A program made the translations under genes and the position numbers. The notes beneath the pieces are model-generated. The model was not told the DNA's origin and searched no databases. It saw only the letters and a program-made list of their open reading frames with translations. Source: Aurantiochytrium sp. KH105 (lineage: Eukaryota; Sar; Bigyra; Thraustochytrida; Thraustochytriidae). From it: a stretch of DNA of 30,811 nt. This document shows positions 14,355 to 23,054 of the stretch, piece by piece. The first letter of the stretch is position 1. Each line of letters starts with the position of its first letter. The stretch covers positions 10,258-41,068 of the forward strand of contig BGKB01000294.1 in the NCBI GenBank assembly GCA_003116975.1. Direction: 5' to 3'.

Positions 14355-17024
14355 ATGACGCTGGTGCTCGCGCTCGCGCTCTGGGTCTCGCTCGCTTCCG
14401 CGCTCAGGGTGCCTCCGCAGAGCGAGTGGGCAGCTCTCGTGGCCGACATCGAGCGGCAGCACGCGCTCGTGCCCTTTGTACAGACTTTTGGCCAAAACGA
14501 TACTTGGTTCAGCGCCTCGAATCCGCCCTCGGCCCCGGACTCTCTCGAGGTGGTCGGCAAGCATGTGCCGCAAATGTGGCAACGCTCCGACACGCAGGTC
14601 AATATTCGTGTCAGCCACGAAATGAATTGGAACCCGGAAAACGGCCAAGACTTGCACTATATTCACGCCGTCTTCATTCGCAATAACGCCACGATGGACA
14701 TTGTCTTTGTCGGGATTCTTGAACCCGGCGATACCTCCGTCGACGTCGATGCATCCGTTTTCGGTGGTCTTGGGGGCAAAGGTTTTCTTGTTCCCTACGA
14801 ATTCTGTAACATACACGGGCTCTGGCAAGGCGACGCGCTTCAGACGTTTGACGCGGCCTCCTGGAACCTCATTGCGGAATCGCTCAGACTCTTTGACAAA
14901 GTGGAGGAAGAATGCCAGGGTAATATCTATCTCCTCGATGACACGCACTCGCTCCAGCTCAGTCTCATCAACAGAAAGGGCGAGGTCGTCGTCGACGTGG
15001 CCGACGCGACAAGTCTTCAAGTCACCTTTGTCTTTCCGCGTGGACACTTTCTCGGTCTCGGGTTTGGCGACTCCATGCTCGGCACCGACATGATCATTGC
15101 TGCCGAGCGTGATGGAACCGCGCTCTGCGCCGACTTCCATACTTCGGGGAGCACGAGTCGATCCAGCGGTCCTGACATTGATGCCCAGCAAGACGTCCAA
15201 GTCGTCTCCGTAACGCTCGAAGACAAGCTCGTCACGCTTGTCTGCACCAAGTCCTTGTATAGCTCTGACCCCGACGACAAGGCCGTGCTCAATCAACGCG
15301 AAAACCTCATTTGGTCCTTTCAAGAGGTTGACGGCGAACCCTCGACAACCTCCAACGCCTTCCTCAAACGTCATGCCGCAACCAACCGAGGCTACATCCT
15401 CGACGCGGATCTTGGCGGAAGCGGTGGCGAGCTTGCGATTGCCAACAGTCGCGACAAGCGCGATTTACAAGTTGCTCACGGCATGCTCATGTACATGATT
15501 TGGGGCATCAATATTTGCGTCGGAGCCATGATTGCCAGATACGCCCATGACAGAGCCTGGGGCATTGGTGCGCATCGCATTATCCAGGGCATCAACACCA
15601 TGCTGACGATGCCCGGTTACTATCTGTCGCAGCGCTTCGTCGATGTGCACTTTCTTTCTGCCCATGCCATCATTGGCACAATACTCGTATACAGCTCGAT
15701 TCTGCAGGCCGGTCTTGGAACCATAGCATATCTCTGCTCCAAGTACTCGAAAAAAGTTGCAAAAGAGTTCCTTCAAAGCGAGATGCTTTCGCAGGAAAAC
15801 AAGGACTTTATTGCAAAGATCGAGGCAGAGCACGGACAGCGCGAGCTCTTGCACGAGATCTACCACAAGCTCGACACCTTGTCGACACCGCGCGCGTTTG
15901 AAATTACTGCCTTCATCGAAAAGACAGTCAATCGAGGCATTCCATCGTGTGTGCCACCAGGGATCGCCATCTATGTGCTCACTCGTTTGCGTCAGACGGT
16001 AATTCGCCCCATTCACAGGATCGTGGGACGTATCATGCCCGTTTTTGCCTACGCACAAATCTACCTTGGTCTCGATCGCCTCCAAGCAAATACGGTAATT
16101 ATCGCCATCATTAACATGTGGACAATCCTCGTGGCCATCATCCTTATATACAAAGAGTCCGAGCGCCAATTCGGTCTTCCACACGGTATCCTCTCCAAGC
16201 TTCTTTACTTTAAGCGCCTGATTCGCTCGTTGTTGTGTCGCCAAAAGAAGCATGATGGGAAACGGGATTCGTTTTCTGGGAGCGACCAAGCCCGTGCAAA
16301 CGTCAACTCTGGCGACCTTGAGCGCGCAAGCATTCAGGAAACGGGACGCTCCATTGCTGGAGAAGACTCCGTACGCCATTCTTACCCTGCATCAAGAGAT
16401 TCCCAGGTAGCATTTCCGAGACGTCACTCATCTCCTCACGAAGTCTCTTCGCAAGTGCGACGTCCTCATGGAAAGTTATCCGTGCAGACCTTTCCGAGCA
16501 CGGGATCCGAGGAAAGCAGCTCCTTTGTGCCTTCAGCCCCGTGTTCCACCCCAAGAGCGGGAAGTGAGCACCTTGTCCTGGATCGCATACCCACTGAATT
16601 GAGTCTCACGAAAGCCTCGCACGCAGAGCTTGACCATGACGAAACGGAGGTCGAGATGTCAACTCCAAAACTCCCACCCAGGATCACGTTCACGACAATG
16701 ATCGCCACTGGTGCTAGCTCCAGCGTTTATGCCGAGGATGCACAGCCAGGGCATGCGGATGTTGACAATGCGGAAACGGTGCCAAGTTTCTCGCACACCT
16801 CTCATCCAGAGCTCGACAATGACATTGAAGATATCGATATGCCACCTCCAGAACTCCCACCCAGAAAGAGGGTTTATAGTAAAGAGTTGTCGTCCCCTGG
16901 TGCCGAAGCTAGCGCGGATGGGGAAGACTCTGCACCAAGTACCGATCAGCGTGCAAAAGAGGCTAAAGACGACGCAAATTCTGCATCAGGGACTTTGAAA
17001 ACAGACTCTTTATCCTCGACATAG
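14355..17024 (+). CDS. DOMON-cytochrome b561 transmembrane oxidoreductase, copy 2
   Basis: 889 residues from MTLVLALALWVSLAS, a signal peptide of 17-18 residues. An in-frame ATG at 14166 exists but gives an Arg-rich N-terminus with no signal. It is colinear with copy 1 from PPQSEWAALVADIERQHALVPF onward, with very high identity through the luminal region, DOMON and b561 core; His ligands fall at about 375, 407, 437 and 554. The polar insertion of about 90 residues before the last His helix has the same length and keeps HGQRELLHE.YHKLDTLSTPRAFEITA unchanged. The cytosolic tails (from ~610) have diverged almost completely. This one carries two copies of a 22-residue unit ending in LPPR, resembling SH3-type PxxPxR ligands. 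The pair arose by tandem duplication, and the tails suggest different cytosolic partners. Confidence 0.85.
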   Translation: MTLVLALALWVSLASALRVPPQSEWAALVADIERQHALVPFVQTFGQNDTWFSASNPPSAPDSLEVVGKHVPQMWQRSDTQVNIRVSHEMNWNPENGQDLHYIHAVFIRNNATMDIVFVGILEPGDTSVDVDASVFGGLGGKGFLVPYEFCNIHGLWQGDALQTFDAASWNLIAESLRLFDKVEEECQGNIYLLDDTHSLQLSLINRKGEVVVDVADATSLQVTFVFPRGHFLGLGFGDSMLGTDMIIAAERDGTALCADFHTSGSTSRSSGPDIDAQQDVQVVSVTLEDKLVTLVCTKSLYSSDPDDKAVLNQRENLIWSFQEVDGEPSTTSNAFLKRHAATNRGYILDADLGGSGGELAIANSRDKRDLQVAHGMLMYMIWGINICVGAMIARYAHDRAWGIGAHRIIQGINTMLTMPGYYLSQRFVDVHFLSAHAIIGTILVYSSILQAGLGTIAYLCSKYSKKVAKEFLQSEMLSQENKDFIAKIEAEHGQRELLHEIYHKLDTLSTPRAFEITAFIEKTVNRGIPSCVPPGIAIYVLTRLRQTVIRPIHRIVGRIMPVFAYAQIYLGLDRLQANTVIIAIINMWTILVAIILIYKESERQFGLPHGILSKLLYFKRLIRSLLCRQKKHDGKRDSFSGSDQARANVNSGDLERASIQETGRSIAGEDSVRHSYPASRDSQVAFPRRHSSPHEVSSQVRRPHGKLSVQTFPSTGSEESSSFVPSAPCSTPRAGSEHLVLDRIPTELSLTKASHAELDHDETEVEMSTPKLPPRITFTTMIATGASSSVYAEDAQPGHADVDNAETVPSFSHTSHPELDNDIEDIDMPPPELPPRKRVYSKELSSPGAEASADGEDSAPSTDQRAKEAKDDANSASGTLKTDSLSST
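16617..16865 (+). repeat. 22-codon acidic/proline repeat in the copy-2 tail (two units)
   Basis: Units at 16617-16682 and 16800-16865 encode SH(A/P)ELD(H/N)D followed by an acidic stretch, M, and P(K/E)LPPR. The second unit continues into K-R-V. They are separated by 117 bases of unrelated tail sequence, and copy 1 has no such pair. Confidence 0.8.
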
Positions 17025-17424
17025 CGCCCATTTCTTCTTTTTGTAGTATAAGAAAAGCAACGCATCTGCCTCGTAGCGTCAGCAAAGCTCAGGAATCGAA
17101 GCAAAATACTTTTGGTGGGAAGCTCTCCAACCAAAATCGTTCAATCCCTTGATCGAATCAGCTGGTGCGTTTTAACATTAGAGAGACTAGGCACAGGGTC
17201 GCGCCATCAACTTGCTTTCCTCCTTCGCTGCGCACTCGCTACCCGAATCTTGTCGCATTGCTACCGTCGCGACTCTAAGGAATTTGCTGTGCTGTGCTCA
17301 AGCTGGCAGTCGCTCATAAAGATCGTTTCGTGCAGTCTTTGAAATTGTGACGATTCAAGATGAGGCCAGTTTGAAACAGCGTGTCGATATCCGCAAAGGC
17401 GATGATTTTGGGCTCGAGGACTGA
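17025..17424. other. 3' region between copy 2 and the small minus-strand gene
   Basis: Three-prime sequence of two converging genes. The frames here are short and unnatural. I see no repeat shared with the 3' flank of DOMON-b561 copy 1 apart from a weak T-rich run followed by TATAAG/TATAAA. Confidence 0.45.
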
Positions 17425-17644
17425 TTACTTCGTGTGCGCCTTGAAGATCGACCCAACGAGAGCGGCAATTTTCTCGACCGTCACACGGTGTTGCACTAGG
17501 TCGGAGTCTTTCTTCAACTCGCCGAAGCTCGAACCTTCTTCTTCCATCACCTCTGCCCGCTTGTCAAAGCGCTTGTGCCAGCTGGTCAGGCATATTCGCG
17601 CGCCCCTTTCCATCCCTGCCCCTTTCGCCCAACTTGAAAGCCAT
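17425..17644 (-). CDS. probable small two-exon gene, 55 residues, unknown function
   Basis: A minus-strand frame ending at TAA 17425 encodes natural-looking, charged, helical sequence (KRFDKRAEVMEEE, FGELKKDSDLVQHR, VTVEKIAALVGSIFKAHTK) with GC-rich third positions. An ATG in an optimal context (GAGACCATGGCT, 17644) lies just upstream in another frame. Removing 17582-17633 (52 nt, GT...CAG) joins them into a 55-residue protein starting MAFNWHKRFD. The donor GTTGGG is weak and the only branch-like CTGAC is very near the acceptor, so the exact splice is uncertain. No family is recognised. It is divergent from the alpha-galactosidase gene. Confidence 0.35.
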
Positions 17645-17970
17645 GGTCTCCGCGAGCTCACTTCTTTTCTGTGAGTTTTTTACTTGAAAGATAGACATCT
17701 GACAGTGCTGAGGCTCTCCAAAAGATATTACCACACTAGGCTTCCCAACGATCAGCAATGCAATCAAGCCACCCAACCCGGAAACAAGCCGACAGCAATT
17801 CTTTCTTGTGGCTGGCATAACCGCTTCTCATCGCCGACGCGCGTCCAAGCGAGCCTTCTCCCGCCACCGCTGCGTGCCCACCCCTCCTTTACGCGTACAC
17901 GCAGCTCCGCTCCGTCCCCGTACTTGCGCGCGCAGCCGCGTCTGAAAGCAACAGGAGCACTCCCAACGGC
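17645..17970. promoter_or_regulatory. divergent upstream region of the alpha-galactosidase gene
   Basis: The stretch runs from AT-rich near 17690-17770 to CpG-rich next to the alpha-galactosidase ATG. It contains AAAGATATTACC near 17720 but no clear TATA box. It would serve both the small minus-strand gene and the alpha-galactosidase. Confidence 0.35.
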
Positions 17971-19275
17971 ATGGGGCTCCTTGCGGTCGCGGTCGCTGTT
18001 ACAGCGACCCTTTTGACCCGCGCGCAAGCTGCAGAAGATGGACTCGCGAGAACGCCGCCCATGGGATGGCGGTCCTGGAATGCGTACCAGGGGCGTGTGA
18101 ACCAGGACATCATCATCGCCGCTGCCAAGGCTATGGTCAAGCGATACGATGCCAACGGCAAGCCTGTTGAGACCGGTAGCGACGAGGAAGGGACCTCGCT
18201 CCTCGACCTCGGCTACGATGACGTCGGACTGGACGACAACTGGCAGCTCTGTGGAGCTGGCTTTAACAACTCCTTTCATAACGAAGACGGCTACCCCATC
18301 GTCAATCTCGAACGATTTCCAGACATGAAGGCCATGACGAACGAAATCCACAGTCTTGGCCTCAAGGCCGGCTGGTACGGAAACAATTGCATATGCAGGG
18401 AGAAGAATAACATTTGGAAAAACGAGTCTCATTATGTCGGTGACGTCCAGGCAACCTTTGACTTTGGCTTTGACTCGACCAAACTCGACGGATGCGGAGC
18501 CTTCTTGGATCTCGACCTCTTTTACGAACTCTTTAACAAGGGTTCGCGATCGGGTACCATCATGATTGAAAATTGTCACTGGGGGAAGACAGTGCCGACG
18601 CTTGACTCGTGCCCTTTTCATTTTTACCGCACGAGCGGCGACATTCGGGCCAAATGGAAGTCTATGTTTGCAAACTTGCAGTCCACCCGCAAATTCCAGG
18701 GTGAAAAGCCCCTCTCGAGACCGGGTTGCTGGGCCTATCCTGACATGCTCGAGGTCGGCCTCCTGGCCAACGAGGCAGAGGACCGCACGCATTTCGCCGC
18801 GTGGGTAATCACCAGCTCTCCGCTCATTCTTGGTCACCGCATTACGGATGAGAAGGTGACGACCAGAATTTGGCCCATCATTTCTAATAAGCTCGCAATT
18901 TCCATCAACCAAGAATGGGCTGGACACCCGGGTCGCGTCGTCCAGGAGGTCGATGGTGCGGGCATGCGTAAAATCCAGGCTTGGGCCAAGCCTCTTCCGG
19001 ATAACCGTGTTGCCGTTCTCTTCATCAACGATAACGATCCGAGCCTCGAGCCGGATGAGGTGAGCCTCTCGCTTTCGCTCCTTGGCATTCAGGCGGCCAA
19101 CCAGGTCACTTCAGCCATCGATGTCTGGTCCGGCGAAGATCGTCTTCGCGAGGTTGTCATTTCGTCTTCCAAGGGTGACCAAGACCCGCATCTGCTCGTC
19201 AAGGTTGCCGGTCACGACTCTGTCTTCTTGCGCCTGTCCTATACCGATTCTCTGGAGCCTGTATCCATCATCTAA
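17971..19275 (+). CDS. secreted GH27 alpha-galactosidase
   Basis: 434 residues. The signal peptide MGLLAVAVAVTATLLTRAQA is followed by the mature start AEDGLARTPPMGWRSWNAY, the GH27 opening motif. The active site is intact: LDDNW (D88, D89) lines the galactose pocket, KLDGCG supplies nucleophile D173, and RTSGDIR supplies acid/base D224. CWAYPDMLEVG, HFAAWVITSSPLILGHRI and NQEWAGHPGRVV follow as in the family. The C-terminal beta domain starts at about residue 330. Sequons (NNS, NES) fit a glycoprotein. It would release terminal alpha-galactose from oligosaccharides or glycolipids in the vacuole/lysosome or outside the cell. The usual DDCW and G.YADVG..TC signatures are altered (DDNW, GWYGNNCIC), so the disulfide pattern probably differs and galactosaminidase activity cannot be excluded. 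Confidence 0.93.
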   Translation: MGLLAVAVAVTATLLTRAQAAEDGLARTPPMGWRSWNAYQGRVNQDIIIAAAKAMVKRYDANGKPVETGSDEEGTSLLDLGYDDVGLDDNWQLCGAGFNNSFHNEDGYPIVNLERFPDMKAMTNEIHSLGLKAGWYGNNCICREKNNIWKNESHYVGDVQATFDFGFDSTKLDGCGAFLDLDLFYELFNKGSRSGTIMIENCHWGKTVPTLDSCPFHFYRTSGDIRAKWKSMFANLQSTRKFQGEKPLSRPGCWAYPDMLEVGLLANEAEDRTHFAAWVITSSPLILGHRITDEKVTTRIWPIISNKLAISINQEWAGHPGRVVQEVDGAGMRKIQAWAKPLPDNRVAVLFINDNDPSLEPDEVSLSLSLLGIQAANQVTSAIDVWSGEDRLREVVISSSKGDQDPHLLVKVAGHDSVFLRLSYTDSLEPVSII

Positions 19276-19494
19276 ACCATCTGCGGTCAGTGCAGAGGGC
19301 AAAAGCTCTCTTCTAGGATGGACATTCACGTCGGCCGTCAAACATCACCAATTCGAATGAGTTTTTTTAGAGAGTGCGACCACGCGCGCGCCAGAATCTG
19401 ACGCGTGGATATATATATTTCGATTGCCCAACGTAGACATCTTCAATTATCGTTGATCGTCAAGAAAAGAGCCTTGACCTTGGACCTCGTTTTG

Positions 19495-19530
<36 letters not shown>

Positions 19531-19887
19531 TCTTGCTTTCTTCGCGACAGCACCTCTTCCTCTTCCTTTTTCTTGTTCGCGCACCTGCCGGTCGGCAACT
19601 CACCCGCCCCAGCTAGGCCTAAGTGTGAGAGTACTTTCACTACTGCCAGTATAGCCTACTACACAGAGGAGAGGGAAAGCGGCCTATTTGGGCCTCCAGC
19701 CTGGATGGATTAGGCCTCTTCGCCGCGCCGTCTCTGGAGCCGCAAAAAACAAGCTCGAGCAAAGTCAATCCGCACCGCAGCTCTGCACGCCTCGCACGCT
19801 TTGCCGCCGCCGCCGCCGCCGCCGGAGCAGAGGAAGAGCAGCACAGCGCGCGCGCGCAGACACAGCAGGCGCAGCAGCCAGCAAACG
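19276..19887. promoter_or_regulatory. upstream region of Sec61-beta with simple repeats
   Basis: This holds the alpha-galactosidase 3' UTR and then the Sec61-beta promoter. GGATATATATATTTCG near 19407-19422 is TATA-like but far from the start. A (CT)10(CG)8 tract lies at 19495-19530. Copies of TAGGCCT occur at about 19614 and 19710, and a CCG run precedes the start. No gene is supported. Confidence 0.45.
19495..19530. repeat. compound dinucleotide tract (CT)10(CG)8
   Basis: Exactly ten CT units pass directly into eight CG units. The CG part is a strong Z-DNA-forming sequence and the CT part a possible triplex former. The tract sits about 360 bp upstream of the Sec61-beta ATG. Confidence 0.95.
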
Positions 19888-20211
19888 ATGTCGTCGACCA
19901 ACGCGCCCCCCGGCGGCACGCGCGCCGCGGCCTCGGGCCGGCCAGCTGTCGCAGGCGCAAGGAGGCGGCGCACGGGCGCCTCCACGGCGAGCGCCTCCGC
20001 TCAGGAGCCCAAGCAGTCGCAGCAGGAGCGCGCGCGCAGCGCCATGGATGCCATGTCGGCGCGCGAGACGCTCAGATTCTACACGGACGACGCCCCTGGC
20101 CTCAAGATCGGGCCTACCATGGTGCTCGTACTCAGCCTCTCCTTTATTGGCTTCGTCGTGGTGCTGCACATCTGGGGCAAGGTGACTGGCGCCTCGAGCC
20201 CTGCCAACTAG
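19888..20211 (+). CDS. SEC61B: Sec61-beta subunit of the ER translocon
   Basis: 107 residues: a disordered Ser/Ala/Arg-rich cytosolic N-terminus, the family signature [15 protein letters not shown] at 62-76, one transmembrane helix (about 77-95) and HIWGK near the C-terminus. This is the standard tail-anchored Sec61-beta/Sbh layout and length. The protein associates with the Sec61 channel and helps couple ribosomes, signal peptidase and other partners. The frame is open upstream to 19801, but that part is a Pro run from a CCG repeat; the ATG at 19888 gives the family's usual short N-terminus. It converges on the DDX55-like gene. Confidence 0.96.
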   Translation: MSSTNAPPGGTRAAASGRPAVAGARRRRTGASTASASAQEPKQSQQERARSAMDAMSARETLRFYTDDAPGLKIGPTMVLVLSLSFIGFVVVLHIWGKVTGASSPAN

Positions 20212-20772
20212 ACTACCGAGCCGCGCGCGCCTCATCTCTCCTCTTTTTAAAAACCCGAATCGAACGATTTCAACGAATGAGGAAACGTACGAGCAAAAAA
20301 CAAGAATGAAGGCAAGGTGGCTTCTTTTTTTCGTTTCCTTCCCCCTTTCCCGACACTGTCCTGCGCATCAAATTGGCCTTGCCTCTCTTCAAAAAACTAG
20401 CACTTGCGCTTTCTTACGTATACAATCATTCGTCTGCACGCTACTCTGTTCATCCATTCGTTTCTTTCGAGGTTCGATCGATTGCTGTTGCAAAAAGCTT
20501 CGTTCCCACGCAAACCTCTTGTTCTTGTCTCCTACCATTTCACAACGCACCCAAAGTTACCTTCCTTTTTTCTCTTCTCCACAGAGTTATTGCAATGGCA
20601 CATCCGCGAAGTTCGTTGTGGGGGACAATTCACCCAACGGTCGTAGGAAAGACCGCCACGCGCGCTCGCTCGCTCGCTCGCTCGTTCGTTGGGTGTGCTC
20701 ACGCATTGCATCGTGCTCGACATAGATTCGCGCGTATCCAAAACTGAAATACAAATGGCGTGACTTTCGCGA
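20212..20772. other. convergent 3' UTRs of Sec61-beta and the DEAD-box gene
   Basis: An AT-richer stretch with TTTTTAAAAACCC at about 20242-20254 and a CGCT/GCTC microsatellite at about 20663-20689. Frames on the + strand are short and hydrophobic/Ser-rich without family signals. No gene is supported. Confidence 0.55.
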
Positions 20773-22599
20773 TCATGAGTCAACGAGCTCGTCAAACGCG
20801 GCCTGGGACAGTTTACCACGCTTGAGCTTCTTGTACAGGCGCTCCTCGCGACCAAGAGACTCCCACTCGTCATGCATGGCCTTCTTGTCGCGTTTGGCCT
20901 TGCTGCGACGAGGCTCCTTGGCCTTCTTGGCAGCCGCCTTCTTTTGCTGTATCGCGGCCTCTTTGCGTGCCTGCGCAGTCTCAGCTGCCGTCGCCTGGAT
21001 CTTCTTATACTTGGCCTGCCGCTGACGTTCGCGCACTTTGTCCTTGTAGGGGATCGCCGCAACGACGGAAGCGGGAGTCTCGGGAAATCCCCTGAGCCCC
21101 TTCGACTCGCGGAATTCCTTCATGCTGGGCAGTCGCAGCAACACAAAGGCCTCCGCGACCTTTTGCAGATTCAGCTCCCGCATACGAAAGATAAAGTTGC
21201 ACTTGTGCTCTCGATACGATCGCACAAAGGCCATAAATGCGCGCGTTCCACGTTCCAGCAAATCGCGGTCCTTCATCACCAGTTCTCGCACCTTCTCCAA
21301 AGCATTGCCATGCCGCTCTTCGCTCGCACGCGCGAGCGCATCGCCGGTGGCCAGCGGCACAATGGGCACCTTTTGATTCTCGAGATAGTTCACGTACGCT
21401 GTCTCCTTGGGAAGTAAAAACACCAATGCCCGACCTTGACGACCTGCGCGCGCCGTGCGGCCGACACGATGCACGAAAAAACTGGGGTCTTGAGGAGGAT
21501 CGAATTGGACAATCCAATCCACGTCCGGAACATCGAGTCCGCGCGCCGCAACGTCCGTGCACAGCAGTGCACCGCTCGACTGCTCTACAAAGGCTTCAAA
21601 CGTCTTGACGCGCTTCTTTTGCGGAAGCTTGCCATGCAGAGCCAATACTTGCTTGCCCACCTCGCTTGGCAAAAGACTTGGAATGATGCGCTCGTAAAAG
21701 GCCACGCTTGCGCATGTGGCAAAGAACACCACGGCTTTGCGGTCGCGCTCCTGCTCAAGAAACTCGAGCAGAAGCCGCAGTTTTTCATTCTGGTGACAAA
21801 CCAAGTAGTTGTTTTCCAGCGAGTTGGGCGTGCGCTGCGCGTCACCAGCCTTGACTCCCGTCGACCCGCTCGAGGCCCCATCGCCGACCGCGGCCCGATG
21901 CACCTTGACAGAAATAATGGCAGGATTCCGCAGACCTGCGCGCACAAGAGCCTTGACCTCTCGCGTCTGGGTCGCAGAAAACAGACCGGTTCGTCGCTGC
22001 TTGGGCAGCTTTGACAGAATTTTGGTTACGGCACGCTCAAACCCGAGATCCAGGAGGACGTCGGCCTCGTCGAGCACGAGAACCTCAAAGTCACGCCACG
22101 AGAGCAGGCTCTCTGCGCGTTGCAAGAGATCTTCGAGGCGTCCGGGCGTACCCACCACGACATCGAGACTCGAGCGCTCAATCTTGTCCATGTCCTCGCC
22201 CACGTTCGAACCGCCCTGGAAGAGCGCGAGTTCCAGGCCAACAGCCTTGACAAAGGGAGTCGCCACCTTGGCGATTTGCGCGGCAAGCTCTCGCGTCGGT
22301 GACACAATCATTGCGCCCCACATGCCAGGTCTCCGCCGCTTCTTTCTTGTCTCCACGCGACCCTTGCCTTCCTCGCCATTTGCGTCTTCGTCGCCGTCTT
22401 CGTCGGCGTCGCGCTGCAGCAGGAGCTCGACAATCGGCAGCACAAAAGCCAGGGTTTTACCAGATCCTGTGCACGCTTCTACGGCTACGTCGCAGTTCCC
22501 GAGGAATTTGGGCAGCGTCGCATTCTGCACGGGCGTGAGCCGCGTGAACCCGAGCTCCTCCTCGAGCACGCCGCGGACCTTTGCCGAGAGGAGCTCCAT
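20773..22599 (-). CDS. DEAD-box ATP-dependent RNA helicase, DDX55/Spb4 type
   Basis: 608 residues from MELLSAKVRG. All helicase motifs are present in order: Q motif (GFTRLTPVQ, 17-25), I ACTGSGKT (42-49), Ia PTRELA (101-106), Ib GTPGRL (150-155), II DEAD (177-180), III SAT (208-210), V TDVAARGLDVPDV and VI HRVGRTARAG. The piece FFVHRVGRTARAGRQGRALVFLLPKE and the following DUF4217 region (RGTRAFMAFVRSYREHKCNFIFR) are typical of Spb4/DDX55, a nucleolar factor for large-subunit rRNA maturation. An acidic insert with a KKRRR patch (65-90) sits between motifs I and Ia. The C-terminus is Lys-rich coiled coil, suited to RNA binding. The frame extends three codons further to a GTG, but 22599 is the first ATG; a (CACT)11 repeat begins seven bases before it. 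Confidence 0.93.
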   Translation of the reverse strand: MELLSAKVRGVLEEELGFTRLTPVQNATLPKFLGNCDVAVEACTGSGKTLAFVLPIVELLLQRDADEDGDEDANGEEGKGRVETRKKRRRPGMWGAMIVSPTRELAAQIAKVATPFVKAVGLELALFQGGSNVGEDMDKIERSSLDVVVGTPGRLEDLLQRAESLLSWRDFEVLVLDEADVLLDLGFERAVTKILSKLPKQRRTGLFSATQTREVKALVRAGLRNPAIISVKVHRAAVGDGASSGSTGVKAGDAQRTPNSLENNYLVCHQNEKLRLLLEFLEQERDRKAVVFFATCASVAFYERIIPSLLPSEVGKQVLALHGKLPQKKRVKTFEAFVEQSSGALLCTDVAARGLDVPDVDWIVQFDPPQDPSFFVHRVGRTARAGRQGRALVFLLPKETAYVNYLENQKVPIVPLATGDALARASEERHGNALEKVRELVMKDRDLLERGTRAFMAFVRSYREHKCNFIFRMRELNLQKVAEAFVLLRLPSMKEFRESKGLRGFPETPASVVAAIPYKDKVRERQRQAKYKKIQATAAETAQARKEAAIQQKKAAAKKAKEPRRSKAKRDKKAMHDEWESLGREERLYKKLKRGKLSQAAFDELVDS

Positions 22600-23054
22600 C
22601 GCGCCCACTCACTCACTCACTCACTCACTCACTCACTCACTCACTCACTCGCCGTGCCGTGCAGGCTCGGCGAACTTGGTCTGTCTTGTTCCAGAGACCG
22701 AAGCCTTTTCCGTTTCCGTCCACGCGTGCGTCCGCGCGCTCGCCGTCGCACGCTCCCGTGCGCACAACAACCTTCGGGGTCTGTCTGCCCTGCCCGCCTG
22801 TGCTCGCGAGGAAACAGACGTGGAGGACCCGGAGTCGGTGGCGCCGGCCACTGCGCACTCACGGCTCTCTCAAGTGTCAGGAAAAAAGGGCGGCCTCTCC
22901 GCGGAGCCAGGCTGCGCGAGGGGACAGCGGTCAAGAGCAGAGAGCAGATCGATCGAGGGGGACAGAAAAAAGAAGATTGAAATAGGGATAATGCGCATCT
23001 GCGACCGTGGTGAACAGACTACATGCAAGTGGCCAAGGCGTAGGAAAGCTTGGA
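22600..23054. promoter_or_regulatory. leader/promoter of the DDX55-like gene and 3' flank of MED13
   Basis: This separates two minus-strand genes. It opens with the CACT microsatellite next to the DDX55-like ATG and is otherwise CpG-rich to about 22920, then AT-richer with AAAAAAGAAGATTGAAATAG near 22965, close to the MED13 stop. Long frames through it on the + strand are antisense to real genes and not credible. Confidence 0.45.
22606..22649. repeat. (CACT)11 microsatellite, 7 bp upstream of the DDX55-like start
   Basis: Eleven exact units with no interruption; on the gene's strand it reads AGTG. It must lie in the 5' UTR or core promoter. Perfect purity suggests recent or ongoing length change. 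Confidence 0.97.

Noticed and set aside
13755..15374. 539-codon minus-strand frame antisense to DOMON-b561 copy 2, and the similar one antisense to copy 1
   Set aside because: Both are shadows of conserved sense codons. Their mutual similarity follows from the paralogy of the sense genes.
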